A DNA stretch of 64,000 bases from contig NZ_LN929907.1 in assembly GCF_001494595.1 (NCBI RefSeq), positions 1,307,468 through 1,371,467 on the forward strand, in the 5' to 3' direction. Position 1 is the stretch's first letter. The number at the start of each line of letters is the position of its first letter. The notes below the pieces were generated by a model. The model was not told the DNA's origin and made no database searches. It saw nothing but the letters and a program-made list of their open reading frames with translations. Both the position numbers and the translations under genes were made by a program. Shown here piece by piece: positions 23,618 to 33,060 of the stretch. The DNA comes from Mycobacterium sp. M26 (GTDB lineage: Bacteria; Actinomycetota; Actinomycetes; Mycobacteriales; Mycobacteriaceae).

Positions 23618-24609
23618 TGCTGCCGCCGCTCGAGGACCTACTGGAGCGACTGCACGTCGTCTCGTTGCCGATGCGGGTGCGCTTCCGCGGCATCACCGTT
23701 CGCGAGGTGGCGCTCATCGACGGCCCCTCGGGCTGGGGTGAGTTCGGGGCATTCCTGGAGTACGAGCCACCGGAGGCGGCGTTCTGGTTGGCCGCCGGGA
23801 TCGAATCCGCTTATGGCAGTGGTGTTCCCGCGGTCCGTGACGTCATTCCGATCAATGCGACGGTGCCGGCCGTGCCCGCCGAGCAGGTGCCGTCGGTGCT
23901 GGAGCGGTTCCCCGGGGCGCGCACCGCGAAGGTCAAGGTCGCCGAGCCGGGGCAGACTCTCGCTGACGACGTCGCACGGGTGAACGCCGTGCGGGCGACG
24001 ATCCCGACCGTGCGGGTGGACGCCAACGGCGGCTGGACTGTCGAGCAGGCCGTCGCCGCTGCCCGCGCGCTGAGCGCCGACGGGCCGCTGGAGTATCTCG
24101 AGCAGCCGTGTCGCAGCGTGCCGGAACTGGCCGAGGTGCGGCGAAGGGTGGACGTCGCGGTCGCGGCCGACGAGAGCATCCGCAAGGCGTCCGATCCGCT
24201 GGCGGTGGTGCGGGCACGGGCCGCCGACATCGCGGTGGTGAAAGTCGCGCCGTTGGGCGGGGTCTCGGCGTTGCTGCGCATTGCCGCCGAGATCGACATT
24301 CCGGTGGTGGTCTCCAGTGCACTGGATTCCGCGGTCGGCATCGCGGCCGGACTGGCCGCCGCGGCTGCGCTGCCGCGCCTGGAGCACGCCTGCGGTCTGG
24401 GCACCGGCGGGCTCTTCGTCGAGGACGTCGCCGACATCGTCCCGGTGGACGGCGGACTTCCCGTCGTCGACGTCACGCCGGACCCGGCCCGGCTCGCTGC
24501 GCTCGCCGCCTCCGCCGAACGCCGCGACTGGTGGATCGCCCGCGTCCGCGCCTGCCACCCCCTGCTCCTCTCCGCCGAAACCGACAAACGGGCGGGGAAT
24601 TGCGAGTAG
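23617..24609 (+). CDS. menC: o-Succinylbenzoate synthase MenC
   Basis: 330 aa. Enolase-superfamily dehydratase of menaquinone synthesis. The catalytic set is complete: lysine pair in TAKVKVAE, metal ligands Asp (VRVDANGGW), Glu (YLEQPC) and Asp (AADES), and the distal lysine in VVKVAP. N-terminal capping domain covers about 1-85. One-base overlap with the upstream acyl-CoA ligase. Its last codons and stop lie inside a 16-bp element that recurs inverted at 28629-28644. Confidence 0.92.
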   Translation: MLPPLEDLLERLHVVSLPMRVRFRGITVREVALIDGPSGWGEFGAFLEYEPPEAAFWLAAGIESAYGSGVPAVRDVIPINATVPAVPAEQVPSVLERFPGARTAKVKVAEPGQTLADDVARVNAVRATIPTVRVDANGGWTVEQAVAAARALSADGPLEYLEQPCRSVPELAEVRRRVDVAVAADESIRKASDPLAVVRARAADIAVVKVAPLGGVSALLRIAAEIDIPVVVSSALDSAVGIAAGLAAAAALPRLEHACGLGTGGLFVEDVADIVPVDGGLPVVDVTPDPARLAALAASAERRDWWIARVRACHPLLLSAETDKRAGNCE

Positions 24610-24617
24610 ATCGCGCC
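24602..24617 (+). repeat. 16-bp element GCGAGTAGATCGCGCC (copy 1)
   Basis: Exact 16-base match, in inverted orientation, to 28629-28644. The menC stop codon TAG lies inside it. The two copies bracket the segment that separates menC from menD here. Confidence 0.7.
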
Positions 24618-24697
24618 ATTTCGTCGATCTCGCGGTCATGGATTCGTCACCCCGCAGCGGCACACCCCGCGCGATACTGATCGCAGGAGGTGCGGCC

Positions 24698-25120
24698 ATG
24701 AGGAAACGGGTGCTGTCGGTGTCGATAGCGACACTCATGCGGCCGACCGGACCGGCCGCGGTGATGGTGACCCCCGACGGCGGCGTCGGCATGGTGCCGC
24801 GCGAGCAGGTCGCCGCCGCCGTGAGCGGATCGCACTGGGAGTCGCTCACCAGCCGTCACGGCGTGGTGTTCTGGTTCACCGGTCCCGGGTCAGAATCCCT
24901 GCCGGTGAATCGTCTTGCCACCCAACTACTTCTGGCCACCTCGGGGTGGTCGGCGTCGGACGTGCCATTGCTGCGCGGGCCGGTTTTGGTGGGGGCGCGC
25001 ACCGCCATCGGAATGCCGACCGCTTTGTCGATGGCTCAGTTCGAAGTGCTGAACGCCTGGTCGCTGCTGCCGTGGCGTTCTCGGCACACGTTGCGTCGAC
25101 GGATCGAGCGCGCGGGTTAG
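24698..25120 (+). CDS. Hypothetical protein
   Basis: 140 aa from ATG 24698, which has AGGAGG nine bases upstream. The sequence begins MRKRVLSVSIATLMRPTGPAAVMVTPDGG and contains VVFWFTGPGSESLPVNRLATQLLLATSG, then ALSMAQFEVLNAWSLLPWRSRHTLRRRIERAG. Mixed alpha/beta composition, no signal peptide, basic C-terminus. I do not recognise a family. Its stop overlaps the end of the convergent PGRS pseudogene. It belongs to the block inserted between menC and bpoC relative to M. tuberculosis. Confidence 0.7.
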   Translation: MRKRVLSVSIATLMRPTGPAAVMVTPDGGVGMVPREQVAAAVSGSHWESLTSRHGVVFWFTGPGSESLPVNRLATQLLLATSGWSASDVPLLRGPVLVGARTAIGMPTALSMAQFEVLNAWSLLPWRSRHTLRRRIERAG

Positions 25121-25969
25121 GGCATGCCTGACCCACCGGCGCCGCCGGTGCCGCCCGCACCGCCGGATTTCCCTGTGGGTGGGCTGCCCGGGTTTCCCGG
25201 GAAGCCGTTGCTGACGGCCTTCCCGCCGGTCCCACCCGCGCCGCCGGTGCCGCCCTGTCCACCGAAGTCTCCGCCGGTGCCGCCCTGGCCGCCGGTGCCA
25301 CCCTGACCGCCGCTAGGGCCGATAGAACCCAGGCCGCCGTTGCCGCCGCGCCCGCCGGTACCGCCGCTGGCAAAGCCGCCGCCGTTGCCGCCGCTCCCGC
25401 CGTTGCCGCCCTTGCCGCCGAACGCTCCGCCCTCACCGCCTGTTCCGCCGGTGCCGCCCGGGCCGCCGAGAATGCCGCTGGATCCGCCCTGGCCGCCGGG
25501 ACCGCCGGCCAGGGCGGGAAGTCCGTCGCCACCCTTGCCGCCGTCGCCGCCGTTGCCGGGCCTGCCCAGTCCCAGAACGTGTTGCGGCGGTGCCATTACC
25601 GCCGTTGCCGGCATTGCCGAACAGATAGGCGTTGCCGCCGCGGCCGCCGTTGGCCCCGTTGCCGCCGTTACCCCAGAGTCGGCCGGCATCGCCGCCGTCG
25701 CACTGCTGGCCACAGGTGAGAGGGTCTGGGCTGTACCCGTTGCCGATCAGAATGCCCGCGTCGGGATGGTCGGCGGTGCCATTGCCGATGATCGCGCTGA
25801 TCGGGTTGGTGGTTGCACTCGCTGTCGCTGTTCTGCTGGCAGTGCCGGAGCCGCAGAGATCTTCCACCCAACAGGACAACTCTTCTGACGCGTGCGCAGG
25901 CGCCGCAGTGAGCGCGGCGACGGTGACGGCGATTCCGGCAAGACTGGGAGCAATAACGAATCTCGTCAT
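25117..25969 (-). pseudogene. PGRS-type glycine-rich exported protein, frameshifted
   Basis: The frame opened by ATG 25969 (AAGGAG upstream) gives a signal peptide (MTRFVIAPSLAGIAVTVAALTAAPAHA), a Cys pair, the module GNGTADHPDAGILIGNGYS and then NGGNGANGGRGGNAYLFGNAGNGGNG. Near 25590-25610 the Gly-Gly-x pattern breaks and this frame turns basic; the pattern resumes in another frame as RPGNGGDGGKGGDG... and runs to the stop at 25117. One indel restores a single ~280-aa protein. It is either a pseudogene, a programmed or phase-variable shift, or an assembly error in a GC-rich repeat. Confidence 0.75.
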
Positions 25970-26078
25970 GGCGACTCCTTCTTCAGTCAAGAACCTAACG
26001 CCGCCACACAGGGAGTTCGCAGCAGATTCTCAAGAATTTTCCCAGCCGTAAGACTTGCGATGTCCTGATTTGTGGGCT

Positions 26079-26098
26079 CCATGGCGTAGACGCCATGG
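26079..26098. promoter_or_regulatory. 20-bp palindrome CCATGGCGT-N2-ACGCCATGG
   Basis: Nine-base arms are perfect, separated by AG. It lies 25 bases upstream of the GlxA-type regulator gene, so it is a candidate operator for autoregulation or for another regulator. Confidence 0.6.
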
Positions 26099-26122
26099 CT
26101 GCGAGCGCGAACACTGAGAGCC

Positions 26123-27070
26123 ATGACGCGATCGGTGGTGATTCTCGGCTTCCCCGGCGTGCAGGCGCTGGACCTGGTCGGGCCGCACGACGTGTTCACC
26201 GGCGCGGCCGCGCTCACCGAGGGCGGCTACCAGGTCAGGGTGGTCTCACCGGACGGCTCACCGGTCACCACCCCGACCGGTCTGGCCTTCGTCGCCGAGG
26301 CCATGGCGGACCCGCGCGATATCGACACCGTGGTGCTCCCCGGCGGTGCGGGTGTCGACGCCGCCCGCACCGACCCGGCCACGATGGCGTGGATCAACCG
26401 GGCGGTCGCCAACTCACGGCGGGTGGTCAGCGTCTGCACCGGCGCGTTCCTGGCCGCCCAGGCCGGCCTGCTCGACGGTCATCGCGCTACCACCCACTGG
26501 GCGTTCGCCGATCGCATGGCCCGCGAATTCCCAGCCATCACAGTCGATTCCGAGCCGATCTTCATTCGCAGCACGCCGACGGTCTGGACAGCGGCCGGCG
26601 TCACCGCCGGCATCGACCTGGCGCTCGCGCTCGTCGAAGAGGACTTCGGCACCGAGGTCGCCCAAACCGTCGCCCGCTGGCTGGTGCTGTACCTGCGCAG
26701 GCCCGGCGGGCAGACCCAGTTCGCCGCGCCAGTGTGGATGCCGCGCGCCAGGCGCGAACCGATCCGTGACGTGCAGGAGGCCATCGAGTCCGAACCCGGT
26801 GCCGCACACAGCATCACCGACCTGGCCCGCCGTGCGGCCATGAGCCCGCGGCATTTCACCCGGGTCTTCACCGACGAGGTCGGCGAGGCGCCGGGGGCCT
26901 ACGTCGAACGGGTCCGCACCGAGGCCGCCCGCCGGCAACTCGAGGAGACCGACGACACCGTCGTGACCATCGCCGCCCGCTGCGGCTTCGGCACCGCAGA
27001 AACCATGCGCCGCAACTTCATCCGACGTATCGGCGTCTCACCCGACCAGTACCGCAAGACCTTCGCCTAG
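26123..27070 (+). CDS. GlxA-type AraC regulator with DJ-1/PfpI domain
   Basis: 315 aa. The first ~190 residues form a DJ-1/PfpI-like sensor (SVVILGFPGVQALDLVGPHDVF, VLPGGAGVD, SVCTGAFLAAQAGLL with the elbow Cys, ATTHWAFAD). The last ~100 residues are an AraC DNA-binding domain (DLARRAAMSPRHFTRVFTDEVGEAPGAYVERVR...CGFGTAETMRRNFIRRIGVSPDQYR). Followed by a free-standing DJ-1 protein gene ten bases downstream, a common pairing. Ligand unknown. Confidence 0.9.
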   Translation: MTRSVVILGFPGVQALDLVGPHDVFTGAAALTEGGYQVRVVSPDGSPVTTPTGLAFVAEAMADPRDIDTVVLPGGAGVDAARTDPATMAWINRAVANSRRVVSVCTGAFLAAQAGLLDGHRATTHWAFADRMAREFPAITVDSEPIFIRSTPTVWTAAGVTAGIDLALALVEEDFGTEVAQTVARWLVLYLRRPGGQTQFAAPVWMPRARREPIRDVQEAIESEPGAAHSITDLARRAAMSPRHFTRVFTDEVGEAPGAYVERVRTEAARRQLEETDDTVVTIAARCGFGTAETMRRNFIRRIGVSPDQYRKTFA

Positions 27071-27080
27071 AGGAGACATC

Positions 27081-27821
27081 ATGACCCAGATCGCCATCGT
27101 GCTCTATCCCGGTTTCACTGCTCTGGACTTCATCGGGCCCTACGAGGTGTTGCGCAACCTGCCCGACACCGAGGTCCGTTTCGTCTGGCATGAGCCCGGA
27201 CCGGTCACTGCCGATTCCGGTGTGCTGATCGTCGGTGCCACCCACTCGTTCGACGAGACGCCGTCGCCCGACGTCATCCTGGTGCCCGGCGGTATGTCCA
27301 CCTTCGAGCATGCCCAGGATCAAAAGGTGCTCGCGTGGGTGCGGCAGGCGCACGAGACCGCCGCGTGGACGACGTCGGTGTGCTCGGGGTCGCTGATCCT
27401 GGCCGCGGCCGGCGTGCTGGAGGGCAAGCGGGCCACCTCGCACTGGATGGTGGTGCCGATGCTGCGTACCTTCGGCGTCACCCCGGTCAGCGACGAACGG
27501 ATCGTGAGGGAGGGCCAGATCGTCACCGCAGCCGGGGTGTCGGCCGGGATCGATCTCGGGTTGTGGCTGGCCGGTCAGATCAACGGCGAGGCGCGCGCCA
27601 AGGCGATCCAGCTCGTCATCGAATACGACCCGCATCCGCCGTTCGACTCCGGCCACATCTCCAAGGCCTCGACGTCCACCAAGGCCACTGCCACCGCGCT
27701 GCTGTCCAAGGAGACCATCGCCGGCCATCAGCTCTCTCAGTCGGCGCGGCTGCTGTGGCAGGGCGCACTGCAGACGGCCCGCAATAAGCGCAGGAAGGGT
27801 CGCGTAGCCTCTGCCAGGTGA
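27081..27821 (+). CDS. DJ-1/PfpI family protein (isonitrile hydratase-like)
   Basis: 246 aa. QIAIVLYPGFTALDFIGPYEVL, VILVPGG, TSVCSGSLILAAAGVLEGKRATSHW and GVSAGIDLGLWL match InhA/isonitrile-hydratase-like DJ-1 proteins; the Cys of VCSGS is the usual nucleophile. The C-terminal ~60 residues (STSTKATATALLSKE...) are an extra helical, basic extension. AGAGGAG precedes the ATG. Overlaps the bpoC start by four bases (GTGA), so it is coupled to it. Confidence 0.87.
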   Translation: MTQIAIVLYPGFTALDFIGPYEVLRNLPDTEVRFVWHEPGPVTADSGVLIVGATHSFDETPSPDVILVPGGMSTFEHAQDQKVLAWVRQAHETAAWTTSVCSGSLILAAAGVLEGKRATSHWMVVPMLRTFGVTPVSDERIVREGQIVTAAGVSAGIDLGLWLAGQINGEARAKAIQLVIEYDPHPPFDSGHISKASTSTKATATALLSKETIAGHQLSQSARLLWQGALQTARNKRRKGRVASAR

Positions 27822-28606
27822 TCAACCTGGCTTACGACGACACGGGCTCCGGCGAGCCGGTGTTGTTCATCGCTGGAACCGGCGGCGCTGGCCGCACCTG
27901 GCACATCTACCAGGTGCCCGCTTTCCAGGCCGCCGGCTACCGATGCATCACCTTCGACAACCGCGGGATCGGCGCCACCGAGAATGCCGGCGGGTTCTCG
28001 ACCGAGCAGATGATCGCCGACACCGCGACGATCATCGAGCAGCTGGTCGGCGGCCCCACCCGCATCGTGGCGATGTCAATGGGGGCCTTCATCGCCCAGG
28101 AGCTGATGCTGGTCCGCCCCGAACTGGTCAGCCAGGCCGTGCTCATGGGCACCCGGGGCCGGGTCGACACCACCCGGCAGTCGTTCCGCGCCGCGGAGAA
28201 CGTGCTGGCCGACTCCGGTATCGAACTGCCGCCCGCCTATGCTGCGAAAGTCCGTGTGCTGGAGAACTTTTCACCTAAGACCATCAACAACGACAGTGCG
28301 ATCACCGAGTGGTACGAGATGTTCACGGCGTTCCCGCTCAAGCGCACACCCGGCTGGCGTGCGCAGCTGACGGTGGTGCCCACCCAGAACCGGCTACCGG
28401 CCTACCGGTCGATCACCACGCCGGTGCTGGTGATCGGTTTCGCCGACGACGTCATCACCCCGGCCGCGCTGGGCCGCGAGGTCGCCGATGCCCTGCCCAA
28501 CGGCCGCTACGTCCAGATCGGGCACACCGGCCACCTCGGCTTCCTGGAGCGCCCGGACACCGTCAACAGCGCGATGCTGGACTTCTTCGCCGGCACCCTC
28601 GTCTGA
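27818..28606 (+). CDS. bpoC: Alpha/beta hydrolase BpoC
   Basis: 262 aa. INLAYDDTGSGEPVLFIAGTGGAGRTW, TFDNRGIGATENAGGF, the nucleophile elbow AMSMGAF, PVLVIGFADDVITP (Asp) and IGHTGHLGFLERP (His) match M. tuberculosis BpoC (Rv0554), annotated as a peroxidase-like serine hydrolase. In M. tuberculosis it lies directly between menC and menD; here it is coupled by GTGA to a DJ-1 gene instead. Because MenH of other bacteria is an alpha/beta hydrolase located with menD, BpoC is a candidate for that step; this is inference. Confidence 0.88.
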   Translation: MINLAYDDTGSGEPVLFIAGTGGAGRTWHIYQVPAFQAAGYRCITFDNRGIGATENAGGFSTEQMIADTATIIEQLVGGPTRIVAMSMGAFIAQELMLVRPELVSQAVLMGTRGRVDTTRQSFRAAENVLADSGIELPPAYAAKVRVLENFSPKTINNDSAITEWYEMFTAFPLKRTPGWRAQLTVVPTQNRLPAYRSITTPVLVIGFADDVITPAALGREVADALPNGRYVQIGHTGHLGFLERPDTVNSAMLDFFAGTLV

Positions 28607-28628
28607 GCTGCGCCGAACTCGACGTTCT

Positions 28629-28644
28629 GGCGCGATCTACTCGC
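28629..28644 (-). repeat. 16-bp element GCGAGTAGATCGCGCC (copy 2, inverted)
   Basis: Exact inverted copy of 24602-24617, 22 bases after the bpoC stop. Just downstream, TTTGACGCCCAA (28647-28658) and TTTGGGCGCTCAAA (28666-28679) form an imperfect hairpin ahead of menD. Confidence 0.7.
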
Positions 28645-28702
28645 GCTTTGACGCCCAATTGTTGGTTTGGGCGCTCAAATGGCGATATGACACGCTGTAG
28701 TG

Positions 28703-30328
28703 GTGAACCCATCGACGGCTCAGGCTCGGGTCGTCGTCGACGAACTGATTCGCGGCGGCGTCCGCGACGTCGTGCTGTGCCCCGGCTCCCGTAACGCGCC
28801 GCTGGCCTTCGCCCTGCACGACGCCGACCGGGCGGGCAAACTCCGGCTTCACGTCCGCATCGACGAGCGCACCGCGGGCTACCTGGCTATCGGCCTGGCG
28901 GTGGCCGAAGGTGCCCCGGTCTGTGTGGCGATGACGTCGGGCACCGCGGTGGCCAATATGGGCCCGGCCGTGGTCGAGGCCAACTACGCCCGGGTGCCAC
29001 TGATCGTGCTGTCCGCTAACCGGCCCTATGAACTGCTGGGCACGGGCGCCAACCAGACCTTCGAGCAACTCGGCTACTTCGGCACCCAGGTGCGTGCGGC
29101 GATCAGTCTGGGTCTGGCCGACGACGCTCCCGAAAAGTTGGACTCGCTGAACGCCCAGTGGCGCTCGGCCACCTGCCGGGTGCTGGCCGCCGCGACAGGG
29201 GCCCGCACCGCCAACGCCGGCCCGGTGCAGTTCGACATCCCGCTGCGCGAGCCGCTGGTTCCCGACGAAGCCGTCGCACCGAGTGAGGTGCCGCCGGGCC
29301 GTCCCGACGGCAGGCCGTGGACCTACACCCCACCGGTGACGTTCGACCAGCCGCTGGAGATCGACCTGACGCCGGACACCGTCGTCATCGCCGGGCACGG
29401 CGCGGGTGTCCATCCCAACCTCGCGCATCTGCCCACCGTTGCCGAGCCGACCGCTCCGCACGCACCCAATGCGCTGCACCCGCTGGCGCTCCCGCTGCTG
29501 CGACCCCAGCAGGTCATCATGCTCGGCCGGCCCACCCTGCACCGGCCCGTCTCCACCCTGCTGGCCGACCCGTCGCTACCGGTATTCGCTCTGACCACCG
29601 GACCGCGCTGGCCCGACGTCTCCGGTAACAGCCAGGCCACCGGCACCCGCGCCGAGACCATCGGCGCCCCGGACCCGGCCTGGCTGGAACGCTGCGCGGA
29701 CGCCAACCGGCACGCGGTAGCCGCGGTGCGCGAACAACTGCAGGCTCATCCGCTGACCACCGGCTTGCATGTGGCGGCCGCGGTGGCTGACGCGGTCGGC
29801 CCGGGCGACCAGCTGGTGCTGGGTGCGTCCAACCCGGTGCGCGACGCCGCCCTGGTGGGGCTGAACACCGAGGGCTTGAAGGTGCGGTCCAACCGTGGGG
29901 TCGCCGGGATCGACGGCACGGTGTCGACGATCATCGGCGCGGCGCTGGCACATACCGGCCGCACCATCGGTCTGATCGGTGACCTGACGTTCGTGCACGA
30001 CAGCTCGGGGCTGTTGATCGGTCCCACGGAGCCGACGCCGGCCAACCTGACCATCGTGGTGTCCAACGACAACGGCGGCGGCATCTTCGAGCTGCTCGAG
30101 CAGGGCGATCCACGATTCTCCGACGTGTCCTCGCGCATCTTCGGCACCCCGCACGACGTCGACGTCGGCGCGCTGTGCCGGGCGTACCACGTCGACTCGC
30201 GTCAGATCGAGGTCGCCGAACTGGCCGACGCGCTCGCCGAAAACCACGACGGTATGCGGGTTTTGGAAGTCAAGGCCGACCGGTCCTCGCTGCGCCAATT
30301 GCACGCCGCGATCAAGGCGGCGCTGTGA
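28703..30328 (+). CDS. menD: SEPHCHC synthase MenD
   Basis: 541 aa; two adjacent GTG codons (28700, 28703) are possible starts, the second giving [20 protein letters not shown] as in mycobacterial MenD. Thiamine diphosphate enzyme that joins isochorismate and 2-oxoglutarate. [16 protein letters not shown], the cofactor-activating glutamate region [15 protein letters not shown], and the ThDP-binding [13 protein letters not shown]...[13 protein letters not shown] are intact. No ribosome-binding site is evident and a TATGAC lies about ten bases upstream, so initiation may be leaderless. Overlaps the next gene as GTGA. Confidence 0.95.
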   Translation: MNPSTAQARVVVDELIRGGVRDVVLCPGSRNAPLAFALHDADRAGKLRLHVRIDERTAGYLAIGLAVAEGAPVCVAMTSGTAVANMGPAVVEANYARVPLIVLSANRPYELLGTGANQTFEQLGYFGTQVRAAISLGLADDAPEKLDSLNAQWRSATCRVLAAATGARTANAGPVQFDIPLREPLVPDEAVAPSEVPPGRPDGRPWTYTPPVTFDQPLEIDLTPDTVVIAGHGAGVHPNLAHLPTVAEPTAPHAPNALHPLALPLLRPQQVIMLGRPTLHRPVSTLLADPSLPVFALTTGPRWPDVSGNSQATGTRAETIGAPDPAWLERCADANRHAVAAVREQLQAHPLTTGLHVAAAVADAVGPGDQLVLGASNPVRDAALVGLNTEGLKVRSNRGVAGIDGTVSTIIGAALAHTGRTIGLIGDLTFVHDSSGLLIGPTEPTPANLTIVVSNDNGGGIFELLEQGDPRFSDVSSRIFGTPHDVDVGALCRAYHVDSRQIEVAELADALAENHDGMRVLEVKADRSSLRQLHAAIKAAL

Positions 30329-30852
30329 TCCGCAGGCTGCGAGCCCTGCTGGAACCCGCGCTACCCCGGCGCACACCCGGTGTCGTCGACACCCCCGCGC
30401 GAAAAGCCTTGCGGTGGAGCAAATGCGCGGTGTGGATCGTGCTCGGACTGGTGACCCTGCAGTCGATCCTGCTGGTGGCCGGTGCCTGGCGCAACGACCG
30501 TCAGATCGAACAGAACATGGGTGTCGCGCAGGCCGAGGTGCTCTCCGCGGGCCCGCGGCGCTCGACCATCGAGTTCGTCACCCCGGACCGGGTCACCTAC
30601 CGCCCCGAACTGGGTGTGCTCTACCCGTCGGAACTGGCCGACGGGATGCGCATCTACGTCGAATATGACCGTGACGATCCGGATCTTGTTCGCGTGCAAG
30701 ACCGTAACGCCTCGCTGGCGATCATTCCGGCCGCTTCGGTCGCCGTTGTGGGTTGGTTGGTTGGCGCGATTCTACTGACCGGGCTGGTGGTGATGGAGCG
30801 CCGGCTGGCGCGTCAGGACGAGATCAGCTTGGACAGCCAGTTGTTGTCGTAG
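30325..30852 (+). CDS. Membrane protein, Rv0556-like
   Basis: 175 aa from the GTG in the GTGA overlap with menD. Basic N-terminus, one hydrophobic helix at about 38-58 ([18 protein letters not shown]), an exposed strand-rich domain ([56 protein letters not shown]) and a second helix at about 138-162. This is the layout of DUF3592-like actinobacterial membrane proteins. Same position as Rv0556 in M. tuberculosis. The 3' end overlaps the convergent DsbA-like gene by 40 bases. Confidence 0.82.
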   Translation: MIRRLRALLEPALPRRTPGVVDTPARKALRWSKCAVWIVLGLVTLQSILLVAGAWRNDRQIEQNMGVAQAEVLSAGPRRSTIEFVTPDRVTYRPELGVLYPSELADGMRIYVEYDRDDPDLVRVQDRNASLAIIPAASVAVVGWLVGAILLTGLVVMERRLARQDEISLDSQLLS

Positions 30853-31475
30853 ATGTCGAGTTTCTCGCCGCTGTTCAGGTCGTACACCGTCGGCGTTCCG
30901 GTGCTCACCGGATCCACCTCGTAGAGGTACTCGAAGTTGGTGTCCGCCATATCTTTCAGGTCGACGGCGTCCTTGCCGGCTTTGATGGCGGCGACGGCCT
31001 CGGCGCCGATGCCGCTCTCCCGGGCCATGTCGGCGATCTCGTCGTTGCTCGGTCCCTTGCCGCCGGGATCCTGATGGGCCCAGAGGTCCTCGACGAACTT
31101 CTGGAAGGCCTTCGCCGACGTCTTGGGGCCGGCCGCGGCGAACAGCGCGTTGGCGACGCGCTCGGAATGGCCGCCGGTACTCGGGGTGTCCAGGAACGTC
31201 AGCGGCCGGTAGGTGACGGCCAGCTGGCCGAGGTTCATGTACTTGGCCAGCTCGTCGCCGAAGTCCTTCTGCAGATCGGCGCAGTGGGTGCACTGCGGTT
31301 CGGTGAACAGTTCGATCTGCACCGGGGCGTTGGGGTCGCCGGCGATCACGCCGAACCCGTCCTTGGAGATCTCGGTCGCCGGGCCGTTCGGATCCACTTG
31401 TGCCACACCGGCGACAGCCCGGCTGCAGCCGGTGATCAGCAGGAGCGTCACGACGAGCGCAGCCAGATAGCGCAT
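30813..31475 (-). CDS. DsbA-like thioredoxin-fold lipoprotein
   Basis: 220 aa from ATG 31475. Signal sequence with lipobox LITGC, so the protein is anchored on the outer face of the membrane. [24 protein letters not shown] carries a C-T-H-C active site in thioredoxin-fold context, and [13 protein letters not shown] provides the cis-proline region (G-T-P-T). Likely a disulfide oxidoreductase of the cell envelope. Located between the Rv0556-like gene and mgtA; M. tuberculosis lacks a gene at this exact place as far as I recall. Confidence 0.87.
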   Translation of the reverse strand: MRYLAALVVTLLLITGCSRAVAGVAQVDPNGPATEISKDGFGVIAGDPNAPVQIELFTEPQCTHCADLQKDFGDELAKYMNLGQLAVTYRPLTFLDTPSTGGHSERVANALFAAAGPKTSAKAFQKFVEDLWAHQDPGGKGPSNDEIADMARESGIGAEAVAAIKAGKDAVDLKDMADTNFEYLYEVDPVSTGTPTVYDLNSGEKLDIYDNNWLSKLISS

Positions 31476-31562
31476 GCTCGCACCGTACCGTCCCACCAGC
31501 TTTTCGTGTCGTGTATGCCTGGACGAAACCTTGCTGACAGGCGCCGCTGGCACTCTTGGGAC

Positions 31563-32696
31563 GTGCGCGTTGCGATTGTCGCCGAGTCCTTCCTGCCCAA
31601 CGTCAACGGAGTCACCAACTCCGTGCTGCGGGTGCTCGAGCATCTGCGCCGCACGGGTCATGAAGCACTCGTCATCGCCCCGGACAACCCGCGCGGTGAA
31701 CGTCCCGCCGACCGCATCCACGACGGTATCCGGGTGCACCGAGTTCCGGCCCGGATGTTCCCGAAGGTGACGTCGCTTCCGCTGGGGGTGCCGCGACCGC
31801 GGATGGTCGGCGTGCTGCGCGGCTTCGACCCGCACGTCGTACACCTGGCGTCGCCGGCCCTGCTCGGCTACGGCGGACTGCACGCCGCACGCCATCTCGG
31901 GGTGCCGACGGTCGCCGTGTTCCAGACCGACGTCGCCGGGTTCGCCGAGAGCTACGGCATCGGCGTTGCCTCCCGCGCGGCCTGGGCGTGGACCAAGCAC
32001 CTGCACTCGCGGGCCGACCGGACCCTGGCGCCGTCGACGGCGGCGATGGAAGACCTTGCCGCCCATAATATTCCGCGAGTGCATCACTGGGGTCGCGGCG
32101 TCGACGTGACCGGGTTCGCGCCATCCAACCGCAACGCGGCGCTGCGGGCGGCGTGGTCACCGCAGGGCAGGCCGATCGTCGGGTTCGTCGGACGGCTGGC
32201 GCCCGAGAAGCACGTCGAACGCTTGGCCGTCCTGGCGCACCGCGACGACCTGCAGCTGGTGATCGTCGGCGACGGGGTGGACCGGGCCAAATTGCAGGCC
32301 CTGTTGCCGGGTGCGGTGTTCACCGGCGCGCTCTACGGCCCCGAGCTCGCCGCCGCCTACGCCAGCATGGACGTGTTCGTCCACCCCGGTGAGCACGAGA
32401 CGTTCTGCCAGGCCGTCCAGGAGGCGATGGCCTCCGGGCTACCGGTGATCGCCCCGAACGCCGGCGGGCCGCGCGATCTGGTCGCCCCGTATCGCACCGG
32501 GCTGCTGTTGTCGGTCGACGAGTTCGAGCAGCGGCTGCCCCAGTCGGTGCTGCACCTGCTCGACGAGCGGCCCCGCTACGCGCAGGCAGCGCGGCGCAGT
32601 GTGCTCGGCCGGACCTGGCCGGCGGTCTGCGACCAACTGCTCGGGCACTACGAGGCGGTGCAGGCCGACGGTCGTCGGCGCATCCGGGCCGCATGA
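31563..32696 (+). CDS. mgtA: GDP-mannose-dependent alpha-mannosyltransferase MgtA
   Basis: 377 aa from GTG 31563. GT4-family fold: [20 protein letters not shown] at the N-terminus, [15 protein letters not shown] in the donor domain, and the E-x7-E motif in [34 protein letters not shown]. Position after the Rv0556-like gene corresponds to Rv0557 (MgtA, formerly PimB), which mannosylates a glucuronosyl diacylglycerol in lipomannan-like glycolipid synthesis. The next 77 bases hold a large hairpin of the dispersed repeat. Confidence 0.9.
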   Translation: MRVAIVAESFLPNVNGVTNSVLRVLEHLRRTGHEALVIAPDNPRGERPADRIHDGIRVHRVPARMFPKVTSLPLGVPRPRMVGVLRGFDPHVVHLASPALLGYGGLHAARHLGVPTVAVFQTDVAGFAESYGIGVASRAAWAWTKHLHSRADRTLAPSTAAMEDLAAHNIPRVHHWGRGVDVTGFAPSNRNAALRAAWSPQGRPIVGFVGRLAPEKHVERLAVLAHRDDLQLVIVGDGVDRAKLQALLPGAVFTGALYGPELAAAYASMDVFVHPGEHETFCQAVQEAMASGLPVIAPNAGGPRDLVAPYRTGLLLSVDEFEQRLPQSVLHLLDERPRYAQAARRSVLGRTWPAVCDQLLGHYEAVQADGRRRIRAA

Positions 32697-32700
32697 TCAC

Positions 32701-32773
32701 TGCCCACCTTTGAGCGACTCACCGGGCACGCTCCGTTGCGTGGCGCTCTGCACGAGTCGCTGAGAGGTGGGCA
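32701..32773. repeat. Hairpin built from two inverted copies of the dispersed 20-bp repeat
   Basis: Left arm TGCCCACCTTTGAGCGACTC (32701-32720) and right arm GAGTCGCTGAGAGGTGGGCA (32754-32773) pair at 18 of 20 positions around a 33-base loop. The left arm starts four bases after the mgtA stop. Same motif as at 17518-17670 and 47764-47787. Confidence 0.8.
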
Positions 32774-32832
32774 CCGGTTATACCGACAACTTCGTGGCGC
32801 TCAGCTGAATTGTTGCTGAGATAGGTTTTGTT

Positions 32833-32856
32833 CCAGTGTGATTGGGGGCACACTGG
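32833..32856. promoter_or_regulatory. Inverted repeat CCAGTGTG-N8-CACACTGG
   Basis: Perfect eight-base arms with an eight-base spacer, 36 bases upstream of a 54-codon gene. It could be an operator or a structured leader. Confidence 0.4.
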
Positions 32857-32891
32857 CCAGTATCCGAAGTCCCAAGGTCTGGGGAGACCTC

Positions 32892-33056
32892 ATGAGTGAC
32901 CCGACGTTTCGTCAAGAACTGCAAGCCTTTGCCGTCGAGCTCCGTAAGTTGGCCTACACCATGCCGGCCGGGCACGAGGATCGGCTGATCCACCTCAGCG
33001 AACGCATGGCTAGGCGGGCGCGCCAACTTCTGCAAGTCGACGCGCACGTCATATAG
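32892..33056 (+). CDS. Small hypothetical protein
   Basis: 54 aa from ATG 32892, with GGGGAG eight bases upstream. MSDPTFRQELQAFAVELRKLAYTMPAGHEDRLIHLSERMARRARQLLQVDAHVI is amphipathic and mostly helical, with no membrane segment or signal. No family recognised. The upstream inverted repeat and good ribosome-binding site make a real gene likely. Its stop is followed at once by the 22-bp tandem repeat. Confidence 0.6.
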   Translation: MSDPTFRQELQAFAVELRKLAYTMPAGHEDRLIHLSERMARRARQLLQVDAHVI

Positions 33057-33060
33057 CTAG

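Noticed and set aside
25340..25888. A proline-rich plus-strand frame (PPVPPLPP repeats)
   Set aside because: It is the reverse complement of the Gly-Gly-x codons of the PGRS gene, not a separate gene.
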